Shown one piece after another: positions 10,541 through 20,334 of a stretch of DNA of 64,000 nucleotides. Below the pieces are notes generated by a model that saw only the letters and a list, made by a program, of their open reading frames with translations, was not told the origin of the DNA and did no database searches. Numbering within the stretch: the first letter of the stretch is position 1; each line of letters starts with the position of its first letter. Source of the DNA: Riptortus pedestris (Eukaryota > Arthropoda > Insecta > Hemiptera > Alydidae); NCBI GenBank assembly GCA_019009955.1, contig CM032230.1:105136001-105200000 (forward strand), given 5' to 3'. A program made the position numbers and the translations under genes.

Positions 10541-13500
10541 TGTCTGTTAACGCTCTAGCGGTCGCAATTTTTGTTTGATCGTTACGAAACTCGGAATTTA
10601 ATCGTTTTATGTAAAAAGGAAGATCAAGTTCGTTAATGGCTGAAATCGGACCAGTGGGAGAGGGGGGGTTTAGAGAGGGGATTTTTGAAAATTCACAATA
10701 TCTTCGTTATTGTGCGTCGGGTCAAAAACTTGTATAAAATCAATCTTATTGCAAATTAAATTTACTATAATTATTGCTATATACATTTTTTCTCGATCTT
10801 GAATATTAACCGAGATATTTGCATTTGTATTCTGTGTGTCGTCGGCAGGAGTCGGCTATGTTCGGGAATTTCCGCCGAGAGCTCTGGCGGCCGTTTCCAT
10901 AACTATTCGACCCTCTTGAATAGGATTAGAGATACCTTACTACTACAGGTGTTATTGGGCAGATTTATCTATCGGAAAACGTCACGTGGGAAATCTGCTT
11001 AGTTTACGCAGCCCCTGCGTGACGGGCTTTTTTATTTACTCAGGAGCACTCGCAAGTAAGCGATTTGGCTCAAAATTTAACAATGTTAAATAAAAACCAA
11101 ATTATAGAAAAATAACAAAAAATGGAACCAGCAAAAATATGAAACACGATAAATAAACATTAAATACGAGTAATAAAAACAACAAATAAACATTAGACTG
11201 GTATTTAAGACAGCAATTTAAAATGGTTTTAATAAAACAAAAGTATGTTACTCCTATATAAAGTACATTTATATTATTTAAAATTGTTCAAAATTATATT
11301 AAATTTCTTGCTGTCAATACCAAAAAGGAGAAGAGTTAAATTTCGTAAAACGAATTAATTTTTTAAGGTGATTTAGTATATTGTTGATATGTGGGCTTCT
11401 GCCTGAAAGAAGTTCGTACATGTTATGTAGAGTCTCTACGTATTCGATGTTCTTACTCTTACAGTTAGTCAGTATGTGTTTAATGGTTAATGGTTCGTTC
11501 AGCTTAGAGGTCTTACAGTTCTTGTCATGCGGTATGAGTGCGCTAAATGTGAGTTTTATTTCCTGAGTCTCGTTAGTACCACTTCGTCTCGTCTATTGTC
11601 ACCTGTACTGGATTCCTCCAGCAAACATCTGCTCAATTAACCCTATTTGTTATTAATATATGTGTAACATCGCAGGCCTGGACAAAGGTCATAAATGTTA
11701 CTGAAACTTTGGTTCGCTGTTGTAGTTTCATTTCAACCTACGTGACCGATAACCACACGATGTGAGGATGCTACAGGAAAGAATGTTTTAATAGGTGATC
11801 TTAGAAAGGTAAGTACTACTGTTTACTTCAAACACATGTTGAACAAGGATAGTGAATTTTTAGAAAACGAGAATAAAGGAGGAAGGCGAATATTTTTATA
11901 TTACTGCTCAAGAGAGAGAAAGAAAGTCCCATGTATTTTTTATTATGTTATATAATAATGTTAAGTTAATATTTATTTCCATATGCAGCAAAAATTCATC
12001 AAATTAAGTAAAGTAATAATTTTCAAAGAGAAAACAAAACTTAAATATAATAAATAAATTGAATATTGTAATATCATGAGTTCGTAATAAATATTTTTTA
12101 TTAAGCTATGAAATATAAGAATACTTGAACGTATTTCTGCCTTTCCCGTGTGCATATTTGATAGTTCGTGGTATCTAGAATTTCTGGTGGGAGGGAGCAT
12201 GTATTTTGCATTCATTGAATATGTGCATAATTGTTAGAGATTTGTAGCAAGTTAAGCACTTTGGAGATTGGCTTGCATTGAGAAGATAAGACTGTGTTAG
12301 TCATATCCGGCCCAACTTGTTCTCTCGGGTCAAAGTTTGAAGGCGATGCCAAAACCAAGTCCTCCTTTGGCGCTTTTTGAGTTAATGTTCACCCGATTTG
12401 ACTGACAAGGCCGTTAAATAGTCGAGTATAATTTGTTTGCTTCTAAGGTTAGTGATGTTATTGCTGTAAGATATTCTCTTAATTTGAAAGCGCTTTGTGT
12501 TTTGATCTGCTAAGTAGTGTTTATTTTATGATTATCAATACCATCTGCTGCGCTTTCGAGTCAGTGTGTGTGGGCATAAAATTTTAATCAGGGGTGATCC
12601 TGAAGTAATTTAATTGAAGAAAGACTCAGCAGTTTAGAACAATATAAAGGTTACTTTTGAATCTTACCGTTAAGGTTTAAAATAAAACTTAAAACATTTC
12701 TTGAAAGAAAAAATTATTTAAGATAAACATTTGTTAGTTCTTTGTAAACGGGGATCCTCTTTTCACTGAATCTGTATTACAATTTATTACCCTATTTATA
12801 TTTTCATCTTTATAAATTGATTCAAGAAACTTTTCACTTTTATTTTGTTAGTTTCCGAGTCTAACTCAGATGGATGACTATGTTTTAATTGATGGTATGC
12901 TCTCAGAATAAAATTACAGAAATCATTTTTTTAACTCTCATCCTCTGTCTCATCTTACCCTTGCAGAATTGTTAGTTCTACGAGCTCCCTTTCCTTGATG
13001 ATGCTATATTCTTCTTTCAGCCTGTTTGAGAAGAACCATAATTTACGTACGATGGGTAACCTTGGGGAGTTGACTAACCCTCCATAGGTTTAATGGTATT
13101 AAACTAAATACTCCTAAACATAATCGATTGTTACATAAATGAACTTGTGTCACATAGTCACATGTGAGTCGTTACAGGAGTTTTGGTCGAGCCATAGATA
13201 ATAATCTTGTATTCATTTTAGAATTGTCAAAAACACATATACTTTAGGCAGAGGGGTTCTTCAGCTGCGTGGCTGAAAGCGAACCGTTAATGAGAGACGA
13301 CCAATTAAAAGACCAATCAAATGTAATATTCTGAGTATGCTAATATAGTACCTTTTAATCTAAAGCATGGATTTTTTTTTCTTCTGATGAACAACTTTGG
13401 GTTTTAAACTTAAGCACTCGACCCTGTTTTCCTACTAAGTACATTATACTAATTTATTCATAGTTACAAGCTAAGTTCAACGGGCATAATATTTTAAAAT

Positions 13501-13971
13501 CGTCAGCATAAATGAGGTATTTCATATTTTGGATAAAACATTTGAAGAATACTTTTATAGGAATAGAGAAATATAAAGTGGTCATGAACTGTCTTGAGGA
13601 ATTCTATATTGAGACTGTCTACACAGTTTAGTTAGTGTTCAGTAGGTGTAACAATATAATTTCTATTGTAAAGAAAATCGATAAATCGGTGAAACCTTTG
13701 AATTAAAAGCTTCCCTCCCATTTGGAAAGTGTTTTCATGATGTGTGTCCACTGAGTGTCAATGTGTATCAAATAAAAGCCACAGCGTTCTGCTCACGAAT
13801 GAAAGTATATCGTGGCTGAGGTTTGAGTGTAATCAAATTATGAAGAACTGATTTTCCTCATCATTGTGTACATTGATTGTCTTCTGAGGATTCATTATAT
13901 AGATCGATAGTTCTCTCCTTGATTCCATGAAGACATCTAGTTAAGAAAGTACGTCACTCAGGTACTTTTAG

Positions 13972-14033
<62 letters not shown>

Positions 14034-15470
14034 TGGTGCCGCTCTAGCGGTCGTAATTATTGTTTAATCGTTACGAAACTCGATATTTAGACGTTTTATG
14101 TAAAAAAAATAAAGATCAAGTTCGTTAACGGCTGAATTCGGACCAGTAGGGAGGAGGGGGGGGGTTAGAGCGGAGGATTTTCGAAAATTCGAAAGATCTC
14201 CGTTACTATACGTCGGATCTAAAAATTGTATAGAATCAATCTTATTGCAAATTAAATGTTCTATAATTATTATTATTACATTTATTCTCTAGCTAGAATA
14301 TTTGCATTTTTCAGTTTTAGCCTTCAGAAAACCCTCTTCTAACTTCTACTCATGTTACATAAACAATACTCTATTATATAATAAACCACATTATTCGAAC
14401 CTTAAATATCAAATACTTTATTCAAGAGACCTTTATGGTACGAGATACACGCAAATATGTTCTGGTGACCCCCCCCCCCCGTCTTAAGGTATTCCATTAT
14501 TAAAATTCGATTGATTGAGATAACAATTATTCTGACTCATTATAAATTACAGTATTAGGATGTATTAAATAAGTCTCAATAAAATTAATGTGTTATATTT
14601 CAGTAATTGTTTTTCTTTCCGGTGTGAGGCTAGCAGATCTGTTTGTTTACATTCTAAACGCTTCCTGTCGGCAGGTTATTGAAATTGACTGAAACATTCC
14701 TTATTTCCGTTTGTATTTATTCACTTAATATTCACGGTGGTGTTGTGTTAGCAGTATGAAGATTTATCTATTACTAAACTTCTCGAGGGAAATCTGCTTA
14801 GTTTGCGCAGCCGCTGCGTGACGGACTTTTAAACTAAGCAGATTTCTCACGAGGTGATACTGCACGCAATCAATCTCTTCTCCCCAATTTATTTTCTCTA
14901 TTTTAGATAATCAGCCAAGAGTTTTTTGCAGTAAGTTATAAATGCTTTCTTGTATTGAACAAGACATTTTGAATTTTAGAATTCTGTGGAAGAGCAAGGC
15001 ACTGCAGAGGTGAATTCTACTGCTGCGATCAGATGAGCAGGCTTTGTTGTCCTTACGGCTTCGACTGTTGTATAGGTCATTTTGCTAATCATTGCTGCAG
15101 AATGTACAACTCACCGTCAAATGTAAGTCATTAATGGTTACACGGATTTAAAATCCCGTAAAAAGAAATAAAGTTGTAATATTTACAAAGGCTTATATCA
15201 GAATCCGTTAAAAGTTATACACTAAATATTTGCTTATTTTATTGCTATTATTATACTCAAAATTGCCAAAATATTTTGCCTTTTTTAATTATTTTTTTAT
15301 TGTTTTTTCCATATGTCCTCAATGGTAGAGTAATATTCAACCTATTTTGAATTATGTATAACAACTACAATGTTACCAAAATCAGTTTTTTCTTCTAGGT
15401 AATATCTACAAGAACCTTTGAAAAACCTTCTGTCAGTATTTACCGAGGTAGTATTCTCAGGAATTTTTAA
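9021..15470 (+). CDS. Secreted ten-cysteine protein, 95 residues, three exons (unrecognised family)
   Basis: Exons are 9021-9093, 14980-15122 and 15399-15470. Exon 1 starts with ATG in AACAAGAAATGATT and encodes a signal peptide: MILEPF, then a hydrophobic stretch to LAFC at residues 14-17. It ends in phase 1 at CAG|GTAATA. Exon 2 enters after TTTTAG in phase 1, completing a Glu codon, and encodes all the cysteines, spaced C-x5-C-x5-CC-x6-CC-x5-CC-x7-CC. It leaves in phase 0 at AAT|GTAAGT. Exon 3 follows a strong polypyrimidine acceptor (TTTTTCTTCTAG) and adds 23 residues, mostly basic and Ser-rich, to a TAA at 15468-15470. An AATAAA lies at 15537. The product should be secreted and disulfide-rich. 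The paired cysteines recall granulin, but the spacing differs and the last two granulin cysteines are missing. The first intron (5.9 kb) holds HINE and LINE debris. Function unknown. Three compatible splice phases plus a paralogue at 22686-22858 make it convincing. Confidence 0.82.
9455..9660 (+). mobile_element. HINE-like fragment, degenerate
   Basis: Retains the G-run block at about 9499-9508, the AAATATCCTCACTATTATACG block and the AATGTCCTATAAGTATGGTT block of the family body. Ends missing. It lies within intron 1 of the ten-cysteine gene. Confidence 0.5.
9661..10350. other. Intronic DNA with a (TA)n array at about 10047-10096
   Basis: No gene seen. The TA array is flanked by AAATA and CCATTT and lacks recognisable HINE ends. 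Confidence 0.45.
10351..11027 (+). mobile_element. HINE-like element, complete
   Basis: Begins TAGCAGATTTCCCTTAGGGG with the palindromic continuation AAATCAGCT. The TA core is at 10478-10537. The body includes GATCAAGTTCGTTAATGGC and the G-rich block near 10663. It ends GGGAAATCTGCTTAG, then the stem-loop ACGCAG-CCC-CTGCGT and GACGGGC before a T run. Length 677 bp. Flanks are T-rich with no obvious long target duplication, as for Helentron-type insertions between two T residues. Confidence 0.88.
11314..11640 (-). pseudogene. LINE pol C-terminus (after RNase H), truncated
   Basis: Read down from 11640 the minus strand encodes RRDEVVLTRLR, then after a frameshift a C-x-rich segment with NEPLTIKHILTNC, and continues open to a TGA at 11314-11316. 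DEVVLTRLR followed by a zinc-binding PLT.KH-IL..C motif is typical of the C-terminal end of jockey/R1-type LINE polymerases. Only about 105 codons remain. The RT and endonuclease are absent, consistent with 5' truncation at retrotransposition. It lies in intron 1 of the ten-cysteine gene, antisense to it. Family level is remembered, not searched. Confidence 0.65.
11641..13973. other. Intronic AT-rich DNA, nothing classified
   Basis: This part of intron 1 carries no recognised element. The 80-codon minus frame at 11973-12215 is Ile/Leu/Tyr-rich AT translation and is not supported. Diverged old repeats may be present. Confidence 0.45.
13974..14826 (+). mobile_element. HINE-like element, 5'-truncated at the TA core
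   Basis: Starts in a (TA)n array (13974-14029) with no 5' palindrome. It continues with GCTCTAGCGGTCG, AAGATCAAGTTCGTTAACGG, the G-rich block and the AATATTTGCATTTTT region. It ends with GGGAAATCTGCTTAG, a compensated stem-loop GCGCAG-CCG-CTGCGT and GACGGAC. The open frame at 14302-14487 is repeat sequence. Confidence 0.82.
14831..14856 (-). mobile_element. HINE-like 3' tail fragment, opposite orientation
   Basis: AAACTAAGCAGATTTCTCAC is the reverse complement of the family 3' end and starts four bases after the end of the plus-strand copy at 14826, so the two are tail to tail. Confidence 0.6.
14980..15122 (+). CDS. Exon 2 of the ten-cysteine gene (Cys domain)
   Basis: Bases 14980-14981 complete a Glu codon carried from exon 1. 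The next 47 codons hold all ten domain cysteines and end with NSPSN before GTAAGT. Forty residues align without gaps to the minus-strand exon at 22858-22740, with 20 identical including every cysteine. Confidence 0.85.
15399..15470 (+). CDS. Exon 3 of the ten-cysteine gene (C-terminal tail)
   Basis: Starts after TTCTTCTAG in phase 0, encodes 23 residues beginning VISTRTF and ending ILRNF, then TAA. It has no cysteine. Confidence 0.65.
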   Translation, partial: VISTRTFEKPSVSIYRGSILRNF

Positions 15471-15536
15471 ACATATTTTTTTTTTATATTTTTATACTCG
15501 GGGATAACCGTTGTTATTAAATATGAATTTTGTTAA

Positions 15537-15542
15537 AATAAA
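15537..15542 (+). promoter_or_regulatory. Poly(A) signal AATAAA
   Basis: AATAAA lies 67 bp after the stop codon of exon 3, followed about 20 bp later by GT/T-rich sequence, a suitable position for 3' end formation of the ten-cysteine gene. Confidence 0.5.
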
Positions 15543-17323
15543 TATAATTGCTTTGTGTGCTTATTTTTCCTGGTTCTACTTTAGACTATCTCTATCTCTG
15601 CTTCGTTCACCATCCGCTACCTCTAAAATGGTTAACCTCTGTTGAAGTAAAAGCTCACAGCTAAAATCTAAGCAACCAAGAACATTGTTGTACTGAAACA
15701 TTCTATCCCTAAATTAGGATAAACCAAAATTTGGACTAAAATTACACCTCTGGTATAATGGATTGAAATAAACTGTCACGGAGCTGATTTATCGATAACT
15801 AGCTAAGGGAAGTATTTAATTAAAGCAGTTTTTAAATGAAGCTTCACTATGCGCAATAATTCGATATTTTCCGTCTCTTGTGTATGAATCTTATTTCAAA
15901 GCTTCCTTCCCCAAAAGCGGTCCGAAGCTCAATAATAGCAACTATTTTATGTACACAATAACCATTATCATATATACCCTTGTGTATGTCGGGAAAATAA
16001 ACTTTATATTCACAGTGTTACATAGTATGTTCAATAAACTACAATATATTAACGAAGGGGGTGTTAATAATTAACGGAAATAATTGGGTACACCTCCCCA
16101 GAACTTCAGCTGTTTCATCATTTAAAGTTATTTATTTATGAGAACAACACAACATTGTGGAAAGTATAAGCATCAAGTGGCATGTAAATATAAAACAATG
16201 TGAGGTCGGGAAGGGAGGAACAAAAGTGGATTTAACTTTACTGTGTATTAATCGGAAGCTGTATCATTGCTCCTGTTTTAATAAAATAATTTCTCCTCAC
16301 TTGTCCTAGTATTAAAAGCAATAGTATTACGTTTACACTTAAAGTAAATTATTCTTAATAATGAGGAAAAACTGATTACTCACTATGATGTAAAAGTAAT
16401 AAATAGTTGAAACTACTAAGACAGGCTCTAAAAAGGAAGTCTCCACCCGTCTCCCTACGCTCAGTTTACCCAACCTACAATTTATTTTATATCTCAGTTC
16501 CGTATACATTAAATTATATTAACAATTCTGATTTCATTATCTTCACAACACTAAAAATGTATGTTCAATTTACTTTTGTGCGTAATTAAATAAAGTATCA
16601 AATACATTTAAGGGGAAACTGGCATTTGTAATTAATTAATTTTTGAGGCAGGGGAGGACGCGGCAATATTCTTTGCTTTTCGTGCAACCTGCTAAAAGCT
16701 CTTAAAAATTACCATGAATTTGATAAGATAAATGAAAGTGTGATAATCTATCAAGGTGATGTAACATGTAAGAAGTTTAATAAATTCATACATTGGAAAG
16801 AATTGTAGACATTTAACAATATTTCTAAGCAAATCACTTGCGTTATACGTTGTTTTACGCCAAAAACTCTATAACAAAAGTTACTCTAAATAAAAAGGTA
16901 AAAAGGAAAATTCGCGTGTATTTTTTAGAACTGGATGGTTACTAGACTCCAAGAGGAAACCTAGCAGGGTTAGGGGAGGGGAAGGCGTTTATTGATTGTC
17001 TGAGAGATTCAGCCTATAAGAAATGTTAATATGGTTTATAATTTAGTAAGAGTTGGTGCTTCTCAGATAGTTGATTTTGATAAGTTTTGTGTAGTTAATT
17101 GTCCCTTTAAAAGTTGTGCCTTTTATTGTTCTCAGACACAAAAATTAACACATAAAACATACAATACTTATACTAATAACGCAATTTCTCCCAGACCTAT
17201 CAGAGGATCATCTATTATATCTATGGCTTTAGTTCCTGGAATATTTGATTAGACCTAACCAATCCCATTGGTCTTCTTAGCTAATGGCGAAAGCGACTTC
17301 ATAGGCCATAGTATTTCGTCTAG
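15543..17323. other. AT-rich intergenic DNA
   Basis: No gene or classified element. Three short plus-strand frames (15880, 16407, 17031) lack initiation context, domains or splice support and are not called. Confidence 0.45.
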
Positions 17324-17644
17324 TTGAGTTACGTATCTCGCCTTGAATGGTTGACTTATTATTTTTTCCATTTAGTTACTCCAATGTTCCTTACCCAAAC
17401 CATGGAGAGTTTAGAAGTGAGTAGCAACGTCTATCATCTCATAAAAACCCATATTTCAATATTTAAATTGCAGAAGAGAGCAATGAGGTTTATATACGAC
17501 AGAAAGTCGAGAGACTCTTGTCGTCCACGTTTTAAGGAATCAAAAACAATGACTTTTTTCTCAATATATATGTGCCAAACAACCAAACAGTTTTTGTATC
17601 AAAATATGAATTTGTTTTACAAAAATAGTTTAAAACGACCATAA
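17324..17644 (+). pseudogene. LINE (jockey-like) polymerase fragment downstream of RT
   Basis: The open frame contains IFKLQKRAMRFIYDRKSRDS followed by a CRPRFKE-type segment. That is the thumb-side motif seen after the RT core of jockey-type LINE polymerases. There is no RT catalytic core or tail. The plus orientation and missing flanking domains indicate a small truncated relic. Upstream codons from 17324 are compatible with the same protein. Confidence 0.6.
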
Positions 17645-19057
17645 AACAAGATAAAAGGAGATGCTTCAAACCCCCAAACATAACAACTTCGAGAAAAGCT
17701 AGTAACTTTCAGGATTAAAACGCTTTAACGCTCTGTTCGAATTTATTAAAAAATATTCTTTTTAAAAATAAATTAAAAATGTCATTTCTGTACGTTGCTT
17801 TTATACACAAGATGAATACTATCAAAAATGTTCAATTATAAAATAAAAATCAGCCAAAAAATAATTTATAGTTAGGTACATTTTCTCTTTAAGGTGGGAC
17901 AAGTTTCTCATCATTTATGAAGCTTGTCATCCTAAAAGTTTCGATGTGAATAAATTATATGTTTACAATTGTATTATGATTGTTAATGAAATTAATTAAT
18001 TCTAAATAATTATTTAAATTGATATATTTTATGATATGTATTCATAGAATTAGACCCTTTATGTAAAAAATCTATTATATAAGTATGAATGTTATTCAAT
18101 ATTAGGTCAAGAAAATAATTGGCATAATATTATAAAATTAGAAAACAAAACTATTTGAAGTATCCTATTATTTTTGATAACATTTAGTGGAAATAAACAT
18201 AATTATTTTCTATTGATTTACAACTTACGATGAAGCTTTCTCCATGAAAACGCTAGCTGCAGACTCCTAATTTTGGTTCACCGAAAGTTTTGACTATAGG
18301 CAATTATTATACTCACCGTCATTGTATTACAGGAATATACTGGGCTAGGGTTTTATTTTATATGAAAACTACTATTTCAAATACAAATCAGCCCAACTTC
18401 AAAAACGCAGACTAACGAAGGTAAGAGGGGGGTAAAAAAAATAAATTCATATTCTTATATCAGATAAATTTAGAATACAGTTCACACTTCATAAGAGCAT
18501 AATAATATTTTGCTAATGGCAACATTATACTACGTGTTATTAATATGAACAATTGAACTCATTTCTCGAAATACATATAACTATATCATTAATGTTACTT
18601 TAAAACATTGGGTACCACTTTTTTAGAAGTTGCGTTCGAGTGCAGAGAATTATTTAAATATGCTTCCTCATTTCAGGGATACTGAAATGAAATAAAAAAG
18701 TGTATATTTTAATGAGAAGATTAATGATTTTTTTTTTTTTAAATATTCAACATTAAAGATATACAGTGAACTGTTGCTTCCCTTCTGGTTGTATGGGCTA
18801 GGTTCCGAAGGATTTCTTTAAATCATGGAAGGAATACCTCTTTCGTATGAGAAAGGTCTCTTTAGAACTGACTTCCCCTGAAACATTTACCAATTAGTAA
18901 AGTACACAATTCATATAGTTGAAGTAAAAATTATAATCAATACCTTAGCATAGAGTATGTATATTGAGATAAAATATCATTTCCACTAAACTTATTTGTC
19001 TTTTAATCCTTCTAATTCAGCTATTTTTCTTTATTATTATCAAACATCAACTTATAA
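17645..19057. other. AT-rich intergenic DNA
   Basis: Nothing classified beyond A/T runs. Confidence 0.45.
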
Positions 19058-19130
19058 AACTGAAGATCAAGTTTATTAATGGCTGAAATCGGGGCCAGGA
19101 GAAGTGAGGGATTAGGGAAGGGAAGGAGTT
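19058..19130 (+). mobile_element. HINE-like body fragment
   Basis: Contains AAGATCAAGTTTATTAATGG followed by CTGAAATCGG and a G-rich block, matching the family body just after the TA core. Both ends are missing. Confidence 0.5.
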
Positions 19131-19275
19131 GAATGAAAAATACGTCCACTTTTCATTAAAGTTAAAACGACAAAAATTAATTAATATGCAAAAAATAATA
19201 AAGAATTGGAAAATAGGATCTGGTGAGTTCTATTTAAGCAAAATGTATCATTAAAAAATGTTGTAATTAAGCGGC

Positions 19276-19535
19276 TTACATCAAAGCACTGGAAGATGAG
19301 GCAAGAGCGAGGACCAGGGCAAAAGATTCAGAAATATAAATGTGTCTTGCCCCCTTGCAAACATGGCCGGAGGCAACTGATCTATAAAATCTTGAATGAA
19401 GCCGTCTATCGGAGGGGAAAACTGATTCAACAGCACCAGATAGGTCATAACCTCCAGAACACTCCAGTAATAGATGAAGGCCATGTGACCAGGTCAACCA
19501 TTGTACCGGGAATAACAAACAACCTCATAGCCTAA
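19276..19535. other. Higher-GC patch open on both strands, unassigned
   Basis: This 260-bp patch is much less AT-rich than its flanks and is open in a plus frame (19296-19535, basic, with CVLPPCKHGRR) and in two minus frames. The plus product is Lys/Arg/Gln-rich and resembles no domain I know. No splice sites stand out. It could be an exon, a fragment of a retroelement pol, or a diverged repeat. Confidence 0.3.
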
Positions 19536-20159
19536 GGGGAGGACGGACTTTTACCGATTAAGCTAGAAACGATAATAATAGAGTCGTATACGGTATCTGA
19601 AATCCGTTTTGGCGCTGTGTATTTCTGCTACTGAAATTGAATTTATCGCCAATCTGATTTTGTTTTTCATGTCTTCCATATAATGCGAACTGTTCTGGTA
19701 GAGATGTCTTTGACCCTCTCCCACAGAAAATAACCCATTACTGTTCGATCGGACCTGGGAGTCCACTCAATATACGCTCTAAATCTTATTAACGCCAAAG
19801 TTCAAATCATTAATTGCTCCCTTAATATGCGAATTCAATGGCTACCCTATTTGGGGATTCCGAATGCACCCTATTTTAGGACTCTATAATGTTTGAACAT
19901 ACAATATTCGACTTGGATCAATAACTTTTATATCAAACGCTGTGAAGTAATCTAGTAGTTATTCTATACTATATCCTCTAACTCGCGTAATAACCACAAT
20001 ATTTGATTTATTTTTTTCTATGCATGTTTAACCTTTAGTAAATCGCTATTCCTACTCTTTCTCTTGGATCTAATATATTGCTGAGCACCCCATTTAACAG
20101 TCACCTTTATAGATTAACATTATAGACCTCAGTGGGGATCCAAGGATTTGTCGGATCAG
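19536..20159. other. Unassigned DNA
   Basis: No gene or classified repeat recognised. GC is moderate up to about 19760, AT-rich afterwards. Confidence 0.4.
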
Positions 20160-20280
20160 CTCGATATATAACTCCCGTTAATCAAGGAAGACCTGGAATG
20201 AGTTGTCTCCAATGACCGACTGGTCTTCGCTAAGTTCACCCTGTGTCATTCTGCCTGTGAACGGAATTTAAGAGAGTCAT

Positions 20281-20282
<2 letters not shown>
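20160..20282 (-). mobile_element. SINE family-2, 3' part (interrupted copy)
   Basis: CCCGTTAATCAAGGAAGACC and the following sequence to GAGAGTC match the block at 43318-43447. The poly(T) of the minus-strand LINE begins immediately after. The head of this SINE reappears on the other side of the LINE at 22535-22585, so the LINE appears to have inserted into it. Confidence 0.6.
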
Positions 20283-20316
<34 letters not shown>

Positions 20317-20334
20317 TTTTTTTATTTTTTTTTA
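20283..20334 (-). repeat. Poly(A) tail of the LINE
   Basis: A run of about 50 T on the plus strand with two A interruptions, exactly at the LINE/SINE junction. Confidence 0.85.

Noticed and set aside
9021..15470. Assigning the ten-cysteine protein to granulins
   Set aside because: Cysteine pairs are similar, but spacing differs and the final two cysteines of the granulin pattern are missing.
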